From Cyclobacteriaceae bacterium (GTDB lineage Bacteria; Bacteroidota; Bacteroidia; Cytophagales; Cyclobacteriaceae): a stretch of DNA of 64,000 nucleotides. The translations under genes were made by a program, and so were the position numbers. Position 1 is the first letter of the stretch. Each line of letters opens with the position of its first letter. Shown here piece by piece: positions 52,664 through 59,905 of the stretch. The notes below the pieces were generated by a model. It worked only from the letters and a program-made list of their open reading frames with translations, was not told the origin of the DNA and searched no databases. The stretch is from positions 24,558 to 88,557 of the forward strand of contig JALONI010000014.1 of assembly GCA_025455015.1 (NCBI GenBank), in the 5' to 3' direction.

Positions 52664-53104
52664 TCACGTCAATGGTTTGATCAAGATAATCTTTTGCTCT
52701 CCGTTGGCGCTAAGATACGTTTGTGTGATGTCAAATCCATTTTTCAAATTCAGGATCAGCATCGCGCGCCAGCGGTTCATGGTTTTTGTTTTCACATAGC
52801 GGTATCCGTGCGCGCGGCAGTGGGCGTGTTGCGCGTCCATCAGCCGCTGCCCAAGACCGTGCCCGCGGAAGTCGGGCCGCACCCCGCCCAGCCAACTGTA
52901 AACGGTCGTGTCGCTTTCGCGATAGCCCATCTTAAAGCCAGCGAGCCGGCCGTCTTTGGCCGCCACCGCCATGAGGCCATCCGGTCGCGCCAAGCGGTCG
53001 AAAAATTTGTGTTCGTCCAGGGAGGTAAAGATTTCTTTTGCCAGGGCCAGCAGCTCCGCGCCAAGCGAAACGGAAAAGGGCGATGTGTGCAAGACGATCT
53101 CCAT
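52664..53104 (-). CDS. GNAT family N-acetyltransferase
   Basis: 146 residues with the acetyl-CoA-binding pattern of the GNAT fold: VYSWLGGVRPDFRGHGLGQRLMDA holds the Q/RxxGxG/A loop (RGHGLG), with a preceding beta strand (GFKMGYRESDT) and a final strand (RAMLILNLKNGFDI). Substrate unknown. Same strand as SprT (4-base gap) and 12 bases downstream of the sulfhydrylase gene. Confidence 0.88.
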   Translation of the reverse strand: MEIVLHTSPFSVSLGAELLALAKEIFTSLDEHKFFDRLARPDGLMAVAAKDGRLAGFKMGYRESDTTVYSWLGGVRPDFRGHGLGQRLMDAQHAHCRAHGYRYVKTKTMNRWRAMLILNLKNGFDITQTYLSANGEQKIILIKPLT

Positions 53105-53116
53105 GCGTGTGCGTGG

Positions 53117-54292
53117 TCATGATGGGGCCATGGCCTGCTCCACATCGGCCAGAATATCCCCGATGTTTTCCAGGCCGGCCGAGATGCGGATGAGCCCCGG
53201 GGTGATGCCCACGGCTGCCCGTTCGGCATCCGTTAACTTTGAATGCGTGGTGGAAGCGGGGTGAATGGCGATGGTGCGCGTGTCGCCCAGGTTGGGGGAA
53301 TGCGAAATCATCTTCAACGCATTGAGGAAGCCGCGACCGTGCTCCATGCCGCCCTTCAACTCGAACGACACCAGCCCACCCCCCAGGCGCATTTGTTTTT
53401 TGGCGATGGCCTGTTGGGGGTGCGAAGGCAAGAACGGATACTTCACATAGGCTACGCCCGCATGTGTTTCCAGGTGTTGGGCCAGCGCCCAGGCGTTCGC
53501 ACAATGCCGGTCCATGCGCACGGCCAGCGTCTCCAAGCTTTTGGAGAGCACCCAGGCGTTGAAAGGCGACAAAGCCGGGCCGGTGTGGCGCGCAAAAAAG
53601 CGGATGTCTTTGATCAGTTCTTTGTTCCCTACGATAGCCCCCCCAATCACGCGGCCCTGGCCATCCATAAACTTGGTGGCGGAGTGCGTGACCAGATGAG
53701 CGCCAAAGGCGATGGGGTTTTGCAGATAAGGCGTGGCAAAGCAATTGTCCACGTTCAAGATCAGGTGATGTCGCTCGGCCAATTGCCCAAGCCAGGCGAG
53801 GTCGATAATGTCCAGCGCGGGGTTGGAAGGTGTTTCCACGAAGATCATCTTCGTGTTGGGTTGAATCTTACGTTCCCACGAGGCAGGGTCGGCCACATCT
53901 ACGTAGGTGTGCGAAATGTTGAACCGCGGAAACAGCATGTTCAGGATTTGGTGCGTAGAACCAAACACCGAGCGCGAGGCCAGCACGTGATCGCCCGCCT
54001 TTAACAAAGCCGCCATGCTGCAATACATGGCCGCCATGCCCGAGGCGGTGGCAATGCCATCTTCTGCGCCTTCCAGCAAACAGAGCTTTTGGATGAACTC
54101 CGCATTGTTGGGGTTGGAGTACCGCGTGTAAATGTTGCCCTCGATTTCATCGGCAAAGAGCGCGCGCGCCTGCTCGGCATCGTCAAACACAAAACTGGAG
54201 GTCAGGTACAGGGGCACCGAATGCTCGCGGAACGCGGTGCGGGGGTGCTGGGCGCGGATCGCCTCGGTTTCAAAGTGTTTCTTTTTTTTCAT
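53117..54292 (-). CDS. metZ: O-succinylhomoserine sulfhydrylase (Cys/Met metabolism PLP enzyme)
   Basis: 391 residues from ATG 54292. The Cys/Met PLP family signatures are clear: YTRYSNPN near residue 50, SGMAAMYCSMAALL, VETPSNP, and the PLP-lysine segment VTHSATKFMDGQGRVIGGAIVG. The DGQGRV(I/L)GG sequence is typical of MetZ, which makes homocysteine directly from succinylhomoserine and sulfide. Cystathionine gamma-synthase or O-acetylhomoserine sulfhydrylase are alternatives. With the aminotransferase-omega-amidase pair elsewhere in the window it adds to methionine metabolism. Confidence 0.88.
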   Translation of the reverse strand: MKKKKHFETEAIRAQHPRTAFREHSVPLYLTSSFVFDDAEQARALFADEIEGNIYTRYSNPNNAEFIQKLCLLEGAEDGIATASGMAAMYCSMAALLKAGDHVLASRSVFGSTHQILNMLFPRFNISHTYVDVADPASWERKIQPNTKMIFVETPSNPALDIIDLAWLGQLAERHHLILNVDNCFATPYLQNPIAFGAHLVTHSATKFMDGQGRVIGGAIVGNKELIKDIRFFARHTGPALSPFNAWVLSKSLETLAVRMDRHCANAWALAQHLETHAGVAYVKYPFLPSHPQQAIAKKQMRLGGGLVSFELKGGMEHGRGFLNALKMISHSPNLGDTRTIAIHPASTTHSKLTDAERAAVGITPGLIRISAGLENIGDILADVEQAMAPS

Positions 54293-54376
54293 CGCATGTT
54301 GCAAAAAAAACCCGAAGTCAAATCGCCATCGGGTACGCGTACACAAAGGTATGGCGGTGGTGGTGAGATTTGGTTT

Positions 54377-54796
54377 TTAGGAAATCACCTCCACACTGTA
54401 GGTGATGGTGGCCGTCTTCTCCAGGGTTTTCGCCACGGAGCAATACTTTTCGACCGACAGGGCCACCGCTTTTTGCGCTTTTTCCAATTCGATGTTGCCA
54501 ACCAAACGGAAGTGCGCATGTACGGCCGTGTACAGGGCAGGCACCTTGTCTTTTTCCCGTTCGCCCGTGAGCGTGATTTTCAGGTCTCGCAGCTCCAGGC
54601 GTTGCTTTTTGAGTATACTCACCACATCGATGGCGCTACAGCCACCCATGGCGGCCAACAATACCTGCATCGGGCGCATGCCTTGGTTTTGGCCACCATC
54701 GGCCGGGGCCCCGTCCATGACCACGGTATTGCCCACTTCGTTGGTGGCCTGCATACAAAAGTGGTTGTCTACGCGTGCGAGTTCGATTTTGATCAT
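54377..54796 (-). CDS. OsmC family protein (YhfA-like)
   Basis: 139 residues with the two redox Cys of the OsmC fold: AAMGGCSAIDVVSILKKQ and EKYCSVAKTLEKTATI. The GMRPMQVLLAAMGGC pattern is that of the YhfA subfamily rather than Ohr. OsmC-type proteins reduce organic hydroperoxides; YhfA-type function is less defined. Single gene. Confidence 0.93.
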   Translation of the reverse strand: MIKIELARVDNHFCMQATNEVGNTVVMDGAPADGGQNQGMRPMQVLLAAMGGCSAIDVVSILKKQRLELRDLKITLTGEREKDKVPALYTAVHAHFRLVGNIELEKAQKAVALSVEKYCSVAKTLEKTATITYSVEVIS

Positions 54797-54962
54797 GGTG
54801 CAAGGTAGGGAGATATGGTAAAAAAATCGACCCAGGGCGCGGTTGGAGTGCGGAAATACCGAGTTCGCGATACCTTCGGTGACTGTTCAGCCACAAGTGG
54901 GTGGACCCCCTGAACCGAAACCCCGCATCTGCTGTTCTGCCCTCGTAAAAAATTACGTCAAC

Positions 54963-55988
54963 ATGAACTACAAACTCTTTGGAAAAAGCGGCCTGCGCGT
55001 GTCCGAACTCAGCCTGGGCACCATGGGCTTTGGCACCGAATGGAAATGGGGGGCCGACAAACACCTGAGCCAGCAAATCTTTGATGCCTATGCCGAAGCC
55101 GGTGGCAATTTTTTGGATACCGCCAACCGCTATACCGAGGGTACGTCCGAAAAATTCGTGGGCGACTTCATCGCCAAAGACCGCGACCATTTTGTGGTGG
55201 CCACAAAGTATTCGCTCCGCGACCGCAGCGGTGACCTGAACTTTGCCGGCAACCACCGCAAAAATTTGATGCGCAGTGTCAAAGAAAGCTTATGGCGACT
55301 GAATACTGACTACATCGATGTACTGTGGGTGCATGCGTGGGACAGTTGGACGCCCACCGAAGAAATCCTGAAAGGGCTGGAGGACTTGATTAGCCGTGGC
55401 ATGGTGCATTACATCGGCATCAGCGACACGCCCGCCTGGGTAGTGAGCCAAGCCAACACCATGGCCGAACTACGCGGTTGGAACCAGTTTGTGGGATTGC
55501 AAATTGAATACAGCTTGATCCAGCGCACGGTGGAAGCGGAATTGCTGCCGATGGCCAAAGCCTTTGGTATGACTGTCACCCCGTGGGCCCCGCTGGCCGG
55601 TGGAGCCCTCACCGGCAAATATCTGAAAGGCGACAAAGGTCGCCTGCCCGAGTCCAGCGTGCGGCTGGGCGATCGCGCAATAGCCATCACGCAAAAAGTA
55701 GTGGAGATAAGCGAGCGGCTGGGCGTTACCCCTTCGCAGGTGGCCATCAACTGGACACGTCAGCATAAAAATCAATCGGTTGTCCCCATTGTAGGCGCCA
55801 CCAAAGTAGAACAAGTAAAGGATGTGCTGGGCTGCCTGACGTTTGAATTGCCGACCGATGTGATGAATGAGCTTAACGAAGTTTCCAAAATTGAATTGCC
55901 GTTCCCGCAAAAGTTTCTCACCGAGCCCGGGGTTCTGGACGTGTTGTACGGGGGCGAGAAAGACAAAATGAAAGACAGCCGCTACTGA
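54963..55988 (+). CDS. Aldo/keto reductase
   Basis: 341 residues. (beta/alpha)8 barrel with FGKSGLRVSELSLGTMGFG at the start, the catalytic Asp and Tyr in NFLDTANRYTEG, Lys in VVATKYSLR, and His in VLWVHAWDSW. Length and order fit the AKR YajO/potassium-channel-beta-like group. ATG 54963 gives the canonical N-terminus; upstream in-frame ATG codons lack support. The following 70-residue membrane gene begins 4 bases after its stop. Confidence 0.94.
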   Translation: MNYKLFGKSGLRVSELSLGTMGFGTEWKWGADKHLSQQIFDAYAEAGGNFLDTANRYTEGTSEKFVGDFIAKDRDHFVVATKYSLRDRSGDLNFAGNHRKNLMRSVKESLWRLNTDYIDVLWVHAWDSWTPTEEILKGLEDLISRGMVHYIGISDTPAWVVSQANTMAELRGWNQFVGLQIEYSLIQRTVEAELLPMAKAFGMTVTPWAPLAGGALTGKYLKGDKGRLPESSVRLGDRAIAITQKVVEISERLGVTPSQVAINWTRQHKNQSVVPIVGATKVEQVKDVLGCLTFELPTDVMNELNEVSKIELPFPQKFLTEPGVLDVLYGGEKDKMKDSRY

Positions 55989-55992
55989 TTGC

Positions 55993-56205
55993 ATGCAACC
56001 TCCCAAATACAAAATGGCCATCCTTATTTGGTTGGCCATCTACCCTTCCATCAATATCCTGTTTTGGCTGTTGGGCGATTGGTTGATGACGATACCCTTG
56101 CTTTTGCGCACGCTCATCCTTACGGGCATCCTGGTGCCGCTGATGGTATTTGTGTTGTTGCCGTTGCTGACACGATGGTTTCGCACTTGGCTGGCGAGGA
56201 AGTAG
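55993..56205 (+). CDS. Small two-helix membrane protein
   Basis: 70 residues with two transmembrane helices (about 8-30 and 35-58), a Pro-containing turn and a basic C-terminus (TRWFRTWLARK). The start lies 4 bases downstream of the aldo/keto reductase stop, so it is probably cotranscribed. Similar short proteins of unknown function are common in Bacteroidota. Confidence 0.65.
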   Translation: MQPPKYKMAILIWLAIYPSINILFWLLGDWLMTIPLLLRTLILTGILVPLMVFVLLPLLTRWFRTWLARK

Positions 56206-56385
56206 GCTTTCACAGACCTATATTACGTTCCGCCTCGCGCCCCCAGTTTTTGCCTGACAATGTGAATTCGTGCTGTTCTTGGGGTATATCTTCTGTTGTT
56301 GGGATGGCCCGTTGTTTTTTATTAAGTATTTCGTTTACTTAGAGTCATCGTAGAAGTAAAATGTAAAACCCAGTAGAATAGGATT

Positions 56386-57231
56386 ATGAAAAATCTACTA
56401 ACTGCCGCTTTCGTACTTGTCTTTACTGTTTCATGCAATGATGAAATGGCCATACCGCCTGAAACCGCTCAAGTTTCAGATTTAAAAGAAAAGTTTGCTA
56501 ATACTACGATGCTTTCGGACGTGATTGCAAAATCAAGCGAGTTTAGCAGTATAGCGGTACTATCTCAATACTTGGAGACCACTTATGGCGTGAGAGATTT
56601 CAATAGGACATATGAACAAATACTTCCATATTTTGCTAATCATAGAGCCGATTCTTACGTGAGAACGTCTTCCACCGAGGTCGATATTTTGAGCCTTGAC
56701 ACCATGTTTGGAAATGCGAATATTCCTTTAAATTCTGCGTCATATGACTTCGTCTTATCTTTAGATAATATTTTTGCTAACGAAACAATCTCTGATGATC
56801 AGGTTGTCTCAGAAATACAGAACTTAAAGAATTCGATTATCCTTAATGGTTCGATTGGCCAACCAGATAGGGAGCGACTCTCACTCATTTCGGACATGGT
56901 AATGATGAATTACTATGACATCTCACAAGTCGCAAGTACAATTGCCGTACAAAACACCGCCATGAGTCGCACGCAGGGTTGGCTTTCTCGGGCGTGGCGA
57001 ATAGTTCGCTCCGTTGTATTAACAGTCGTTTCAACAGCAATCATTGGTGGAGCCGTTGGTTTTGTTGCCGGAGGGCCAATCGGAGCCATAGTGGGGGCGA
57101 TAGTTGGAGCTGTTGGCGGAGGGTTTTTGTCTATACGAGCTATAAGATCCGATGACACCTGCCACTTTGCTTTCCAGTGTGGCGAAAACCAGGAGCAATC
57201 TTGCACCACAGGCGCATGCATGCCTGAATAA
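56386..57231 (+). CDS. Lipoprotein with C-terminal glycine-zipper hairpin and Cys-rich tail, unknown
   Basis: 281 residues. The lipobox VFTVSC puts the lipid-modified Cys at residue 17. The middle 180 residues are soluble and mainly helical. At about residues 212-246 comes a long hydrophobic stretch dominated by Gly (GGAVGFVAGGPIGAIVGAIV), a glycine-zipper pattern that could insert as a hairpin. The tail carries four Cys (DTCHFAFQCGENQEQSCTTG). The DNA is AT-richer than its neighbours. No family recognised. A bacteriocin, membrane-insertion or surface-adhesion function are all conceivable, none established. Confidence 0.7.
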   Translation: MKNLLTAAFVLVFTVSCNDEMAIPPETAQVSDLKEKFANTTMLSDVIAKSSEFSSIAVLSQYLETTYGVRDFNRTYEQILPYFANHRADSYVRTSSTEVDILSLDTMFGNANIPLNSASYDFVLSLDNIFANETISDDQVVSEIQNLKNSIILNGSIGQPDRERLSLISDMVMMNYYDISQVASTIAVQNTAMSRTQGWLSRAWRIVRSVVLTVVSTAIIGGAVGFVAGGPIGAIVGAIVGAVGGGFLSIRAIRSDDTCHFAFQCGENQEQSCTTGACMPE

Positions 57232-57240
57232 TGACGGTGG

Positions 57241-57648
57241 ATGAAGTACACCTTGTATGTTTTCCTGACTTTTTCGTACGTCTGCGAAGCCTCTCGCCAT
57301 CGAGACACGGTGATCTACCAACAAAAAGTTACGCTTGACTATACTCAACTGATAGACTTTGTGTCGTTCAGAAATTCAGTGGGCACGCTGTTTCTCACGC
57401 AAGATTCACTCATTTTCAGAACGCATAAGAAAAAGCACATAGATGATGACTTTGCCTTCGCTTATGCAGAATTAGCATTGGTTGATACTGATAACAGTCT
57501 TTTATTTCCGAACAGAATAAAAATAATACTGCTAAACGGAGAACGTTATCGCTTGTACACCTATAAGAGGCGAAAAATTATCTCAATCGTCCAAAATCAA
57601 ATGATCAACTTCAACCGAAAAAAGCTGCGTATAAACCCGGACAAATAG
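57241..57648 (+). CDS. Small protein with PH/GRAM-like pattern, unknown
   Basis: 135 residues beginning 9 bases after the glycine-zipper lipoprotein stop, so probably cotranscribed. A short hydrophobic start (MKYTLYVFLTFSYVCEA) may be a signal peptide or weak lipobox. The rest alternates strands and a final helix: GTLFLTQDSLIFRTHKKK, FAYAELALVDTD, RIKIILLNGERYRLYT, then a basic helix. This strand pattern resembles PH/GRAM domains, which bind lipids or proteins; the resemblance is by eye only. AT-rich, like its partner. Confidence 0.6.
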   Translation: MKYTLYVFLTFSYVCEASRHRDTVIYQQKVTLDYTQLIDFVSFRNSVGTLFLTQDSLIFRTHKKKHIDDDFAFAYAELALVDTDNSLLFPNRIKIILLNGERYRLYTYKRRKIISIVQNQMINFNRKKLRINPDK

Positions 57649-57768
57649 AAACTTCCCGAGGTGATTACCAACCGATCTGCGACACGTCCCCCAGCGGAAG
57701 CGTACCCACGTTGTCCAACCACAACATGCAATTGGATCAAAAGCGAAAACAAAAAACCAACGAATAGT

Positions 57769-58629
57769 CTACAGATCGATCATGGCCGTTCTTTGTGTAT
57801 CACGGCCAATAAATCGCACCACGTGGGCGATCACTTCGGCCGACTTTAAATTATGGCCCAGCCCGCGGGTAGTAATCAGTTGCGCGTGCGACCAGTTTTT
57901 TTGAATGGCCTGCGCATGGCGGTAAGGTGCATCCAAATCTCCCTTATCGTGGATGATGAGCCCGGGCAGCCACAGCGATTCCGCAAAACGGGCAGCCGAG
58001 TAGAACCGCGGATGATGACCGACCACGCCAATGAAATGCTGGTAGATGCGCTGGAGCGCGCGCCTGGACAGCCCCAATGTCGTGCGATAATGGTGCATAA
58101 ACTCCTCCACCTCACCGGGTGTGCCGGTAATCACCAACTTGCGCACAGGCAGGGTCGGGTTTTGAAACAAGGCATAGAGCGCAGCGAAACTGCCCAGCGA
58201 GTGACCCACGATGGCATCTACCTCACCCACTTCGTTCAAAAACGCGTTGATCACCTCGGCATACTTGGGCACGTGCAAAATCCGCCCTTCGGAGCGCCCA
58301 TGAGCCGGGGCGTCCAGCGCATAGAGCGTGTACTCATCCCCCGCCATGGCTTGGATGTAGTTCTTCCAGCGAAAGCTGTGACTTTGCCACCCGTGCACGA
58401 AAAGTACCTTGCGCGTACCCGTGCCCCACCGATACCCGTGGATCGTCTCGCCCGCCACGCTCAGCGTCAGGGGATGGGCCGAATCCAAAAAAGCGCGTTG
58501 GTGGGGCTTGATCTGCGCACCCCGCGGGGTGCAAAACCATTCGAAACCTTGGCGCCCTGCGTACGCGGGGGCCACCCAGGCCAACGTATTTAACCACTGG
58601 CCGATGACTTTTGCGAGACGTGTTTTCAT
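57769..58629 (-). CDS. Alpha/beta hydrolase under TetR control
   Basis: 286 residues from ATG 58629. Alpha/beta hydrolase fold: oxyanion start VLFVHGWQSHSFRW, nucleophile GHSLGSFA, acid in LIIHDKGDLDAPY and His in TTRGLGHNLKS. Substrate unknown; ester, lactone or thioester are possible. A 20-base palindrome identical in half-sites to the one before the TetR gene lies 15 bases upstream of its start, so the regulator most likely controls it. Confidence 0.9.
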   Translation of the reverse strand: MKTRLAKVIGQWLNTLAWVAPAYAGRQGFEWFCTPRGAQIKPHQRAFLDSAHPLTLSVAGETIHGYRWGTGTRKVLFVHGWQSHSFRWKNYIQAMAGDEYTLYALDAPAHGRSEGRILHVPKYAEVINAFLNEVGEVDAIVGHSLGSFAALYALFQNPTLPVRKLVITGTPGEVEEFMHHYRTTLGLSRRALQRIYQHFIGVVGHHPRFYSAARFAESLWLPGLIIHDKGDLDAPYRHAQAIQKNWSHAQLITTRGLGHNLKSAEVIAHVVRFIGRDTQRTAMIDL

Positions 58630-58643
58630 AGATCGACTTTTGT

Positions 58644-58663
58644 AAGATACCAACCGGTATCTT
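58644..58663. promoter_or_regulatory. Predicted TetR operator upstream of the hydrolase gene
   Basis: AAGATACC-aacc-GGTATCTT, a perfect 8-base inverted repeat with a 4-base spacer. It lies between the TetR stop and the hydrolase start. The same half-sites occur at 59275-59294. Confidence 0.8.
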
Positions 58664-58677
58664 GGTGATGAAATTTT

Positions 58678-59268
58678 TTATACCGTCATTTCGTCTATCA
58701 TTTTTTCGAGATGCTTCAGGGCTGTGCGAATGTCTTTGTTGTCGCCCTTCAGTTTGCTCATCATGATCGCGCCTTCCAACAGCGCGATGGACACCGAGGC
58801 AAACGCCTTTTTGTCCACCCGCGGCCGCAGTTGGCCATAGCGGATGCCGTTGTCGACCAACTGCAGCAGCGAGGTGCGCAACAGCTCCAATACCGCCATG
58901 GCTTGCTTGCGCAACAGCGGATTGGCATCGTCTACCTCCGGGGCCACGTTGAGCAGCGGACAGCCACCCGGTATGGGTGGGTTGGTGATGTACGTTTCAA
59001 AATAGCGAAAGGCCATCTTGAGCTTGAGCGGGGCGGAAGGCTGCGCCTTGATGGATGCACGAATGTGGCTGAACATGGTATCCGACAAAAATCGCAACGC
59101 TTCTTTTTCCAGGTGGTTCTTGTTTTTGAAGTGGCGGTAAATGGCACCCTTGGTCAGGCGGGTAGCCTTGGTGATGTCGCCAATGGACGTGGCCTTGTAT
59201 CCTTGCGTGTTGAAGAGCTGCCCGGAGAGCTTCAGGATTTTGGCTTTGGTCACTTCCGGCTGGCGCAT
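58678..59268 (-). CDS. TetR/AcrR family transcriptional regulator
   Basis: 196 residues. The N-terminal helix-turn-helix is typical: GQLFNTQGYKATSIGDITKA then TKGAIYRHFKNKN (with the Tyr-x-His-Phe signature). The ligand-binding domain is helical and ends with GDNKDIRTALKHLEKMIDE. It shares the strand with the hydrolase it precedes and is divergent from the gene at 59346; identical palindromes flank it on both sides, consistent with control of itself and both neighbours. Confidence 0.94.
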   Translation of the reverse strand: MRQPEVTKAKILKLSGQLFNTQGYKATSIGDITKATRLTKGAIYRHFKNKNHLEKEALRFLSDTMFSHIRASIKAQPSAPLKLKMAFRYFETYITNPPIPGGCPLLNVAPEVDDANPLLRKQAMAVLELLRTSLLQLVDNGIRYGQLRPRVDKKAFASVSIALLEGAIMMSKLKGDNKDIRTALKHLEKMIDEMTV

Positions 59269-59274
59269 GCCACA

Positions 59275-59294
59275 AAGATACCGATCGGTATCTT
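59275..59294. promoter_or_regulatory. Predicted TetR operator between tetR and the divergent gene
   Basis: AAGATACC-gatc-GGTATCTT, same 8-base half-sites as the operator at 58644. Located 7 bases upstream of the TetR start and 52 bases before the divergent gene, so it could control both. Confidence 0.85.
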
Positions 59295-59345
59295 AAACGC
59301 AAATGCCGTTTTTTGGCTATCTTGCCCACGTAAAATGGCTACGTC

Positions 59346-59804
59346 ATGAATGCCCTGTTCAAAAAGATGAACTACAAAAACCAGTCGGTCCTCCACGTGG
59401 TGAATGCCCCGGCCAGTTTCGAAAAAGAAATGCGCGAAATGGAATTACTCGCAACGATTAAAACGAGTTTGACCGGTGCCCGCACACTTGAATTCTTTTT
59501 GGGCTTTGTCACTACCCAAAAACAATTGGATGTGTTGATTGAAAAGGTGACGGCCATCATGGCCCCCGATGGCTTGTTGTGGTTTGCGTACCCCAAGGGC
59601 ACATCCAAGAAATATACGTGCGAGTTTAACCGTGACACCGGATGGGCAACGTTGGGCGCGGCCGGCTATGAGGGCGTGCGCCAAGTGGCGATTGACGAGG
59701 ATTGGAGCGCGTTGCGATTCCGAAGGGCCGAAAACATCAAAACCATGACGCGCAGTTTTGCCATGTCGGACGTGGGGAAAAAGAAAGCAAAATCCAAAGC
59801 CTGA
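59346..59804 (+). CDS. DUF3052-like protein, unknown
   Basis: 152 residues, soluble alpha/beta. Segments FFLGFVTTQKQLDVLIEKVTAIMAPDGLLW (in parts) followed by FAYPKGTSKKYTCEFNRDTGW, in which an aromatic-rich YPKGTSK loop resembles DUF3052 family proteins. The basic tail ends KKKAKSKA. Divergent from tetR, with a TetR operator in the shared upstream region. Terminated by a long hairpin. Confidence 0.7.
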   Translation: MNALFKKMNYKNQSVLHVVNAPASFEKEMREMELLATIKTSLTGARTLEFFLGFVTTQKQLDVLIEKVTAIMAPDGLLWFAYPKGTSKKYTCEFNRDTGWATLGAAGYEGVRQVAIDEDWSALRFRRAENIKTMTRSFAMSDVGKKKAKSKA

Positions 59805-59845
59805 GTGCTTTGGCATTCCGGATTGTTTTGTCAACAACCCAAGTT

Positions 59846-59885
59846 GGACAAATTGTAAGTGGCACTTACAATTTGTCCATTTTTG
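59846..59885 (+). terminator. Long palindromic terminator
   Basis: GGACAAATTGTAAGTG-g-CACTTACAATTTGTCC, a perfect 16-base inverted repeat with an almost absent spacer, then ATTTTTG. It lies between convergent genes and could stop transcription in both directions. Confidence 0.75.
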
Positions 59886-59905
59886 AATCATACTTCCAGC
59901 ACACG

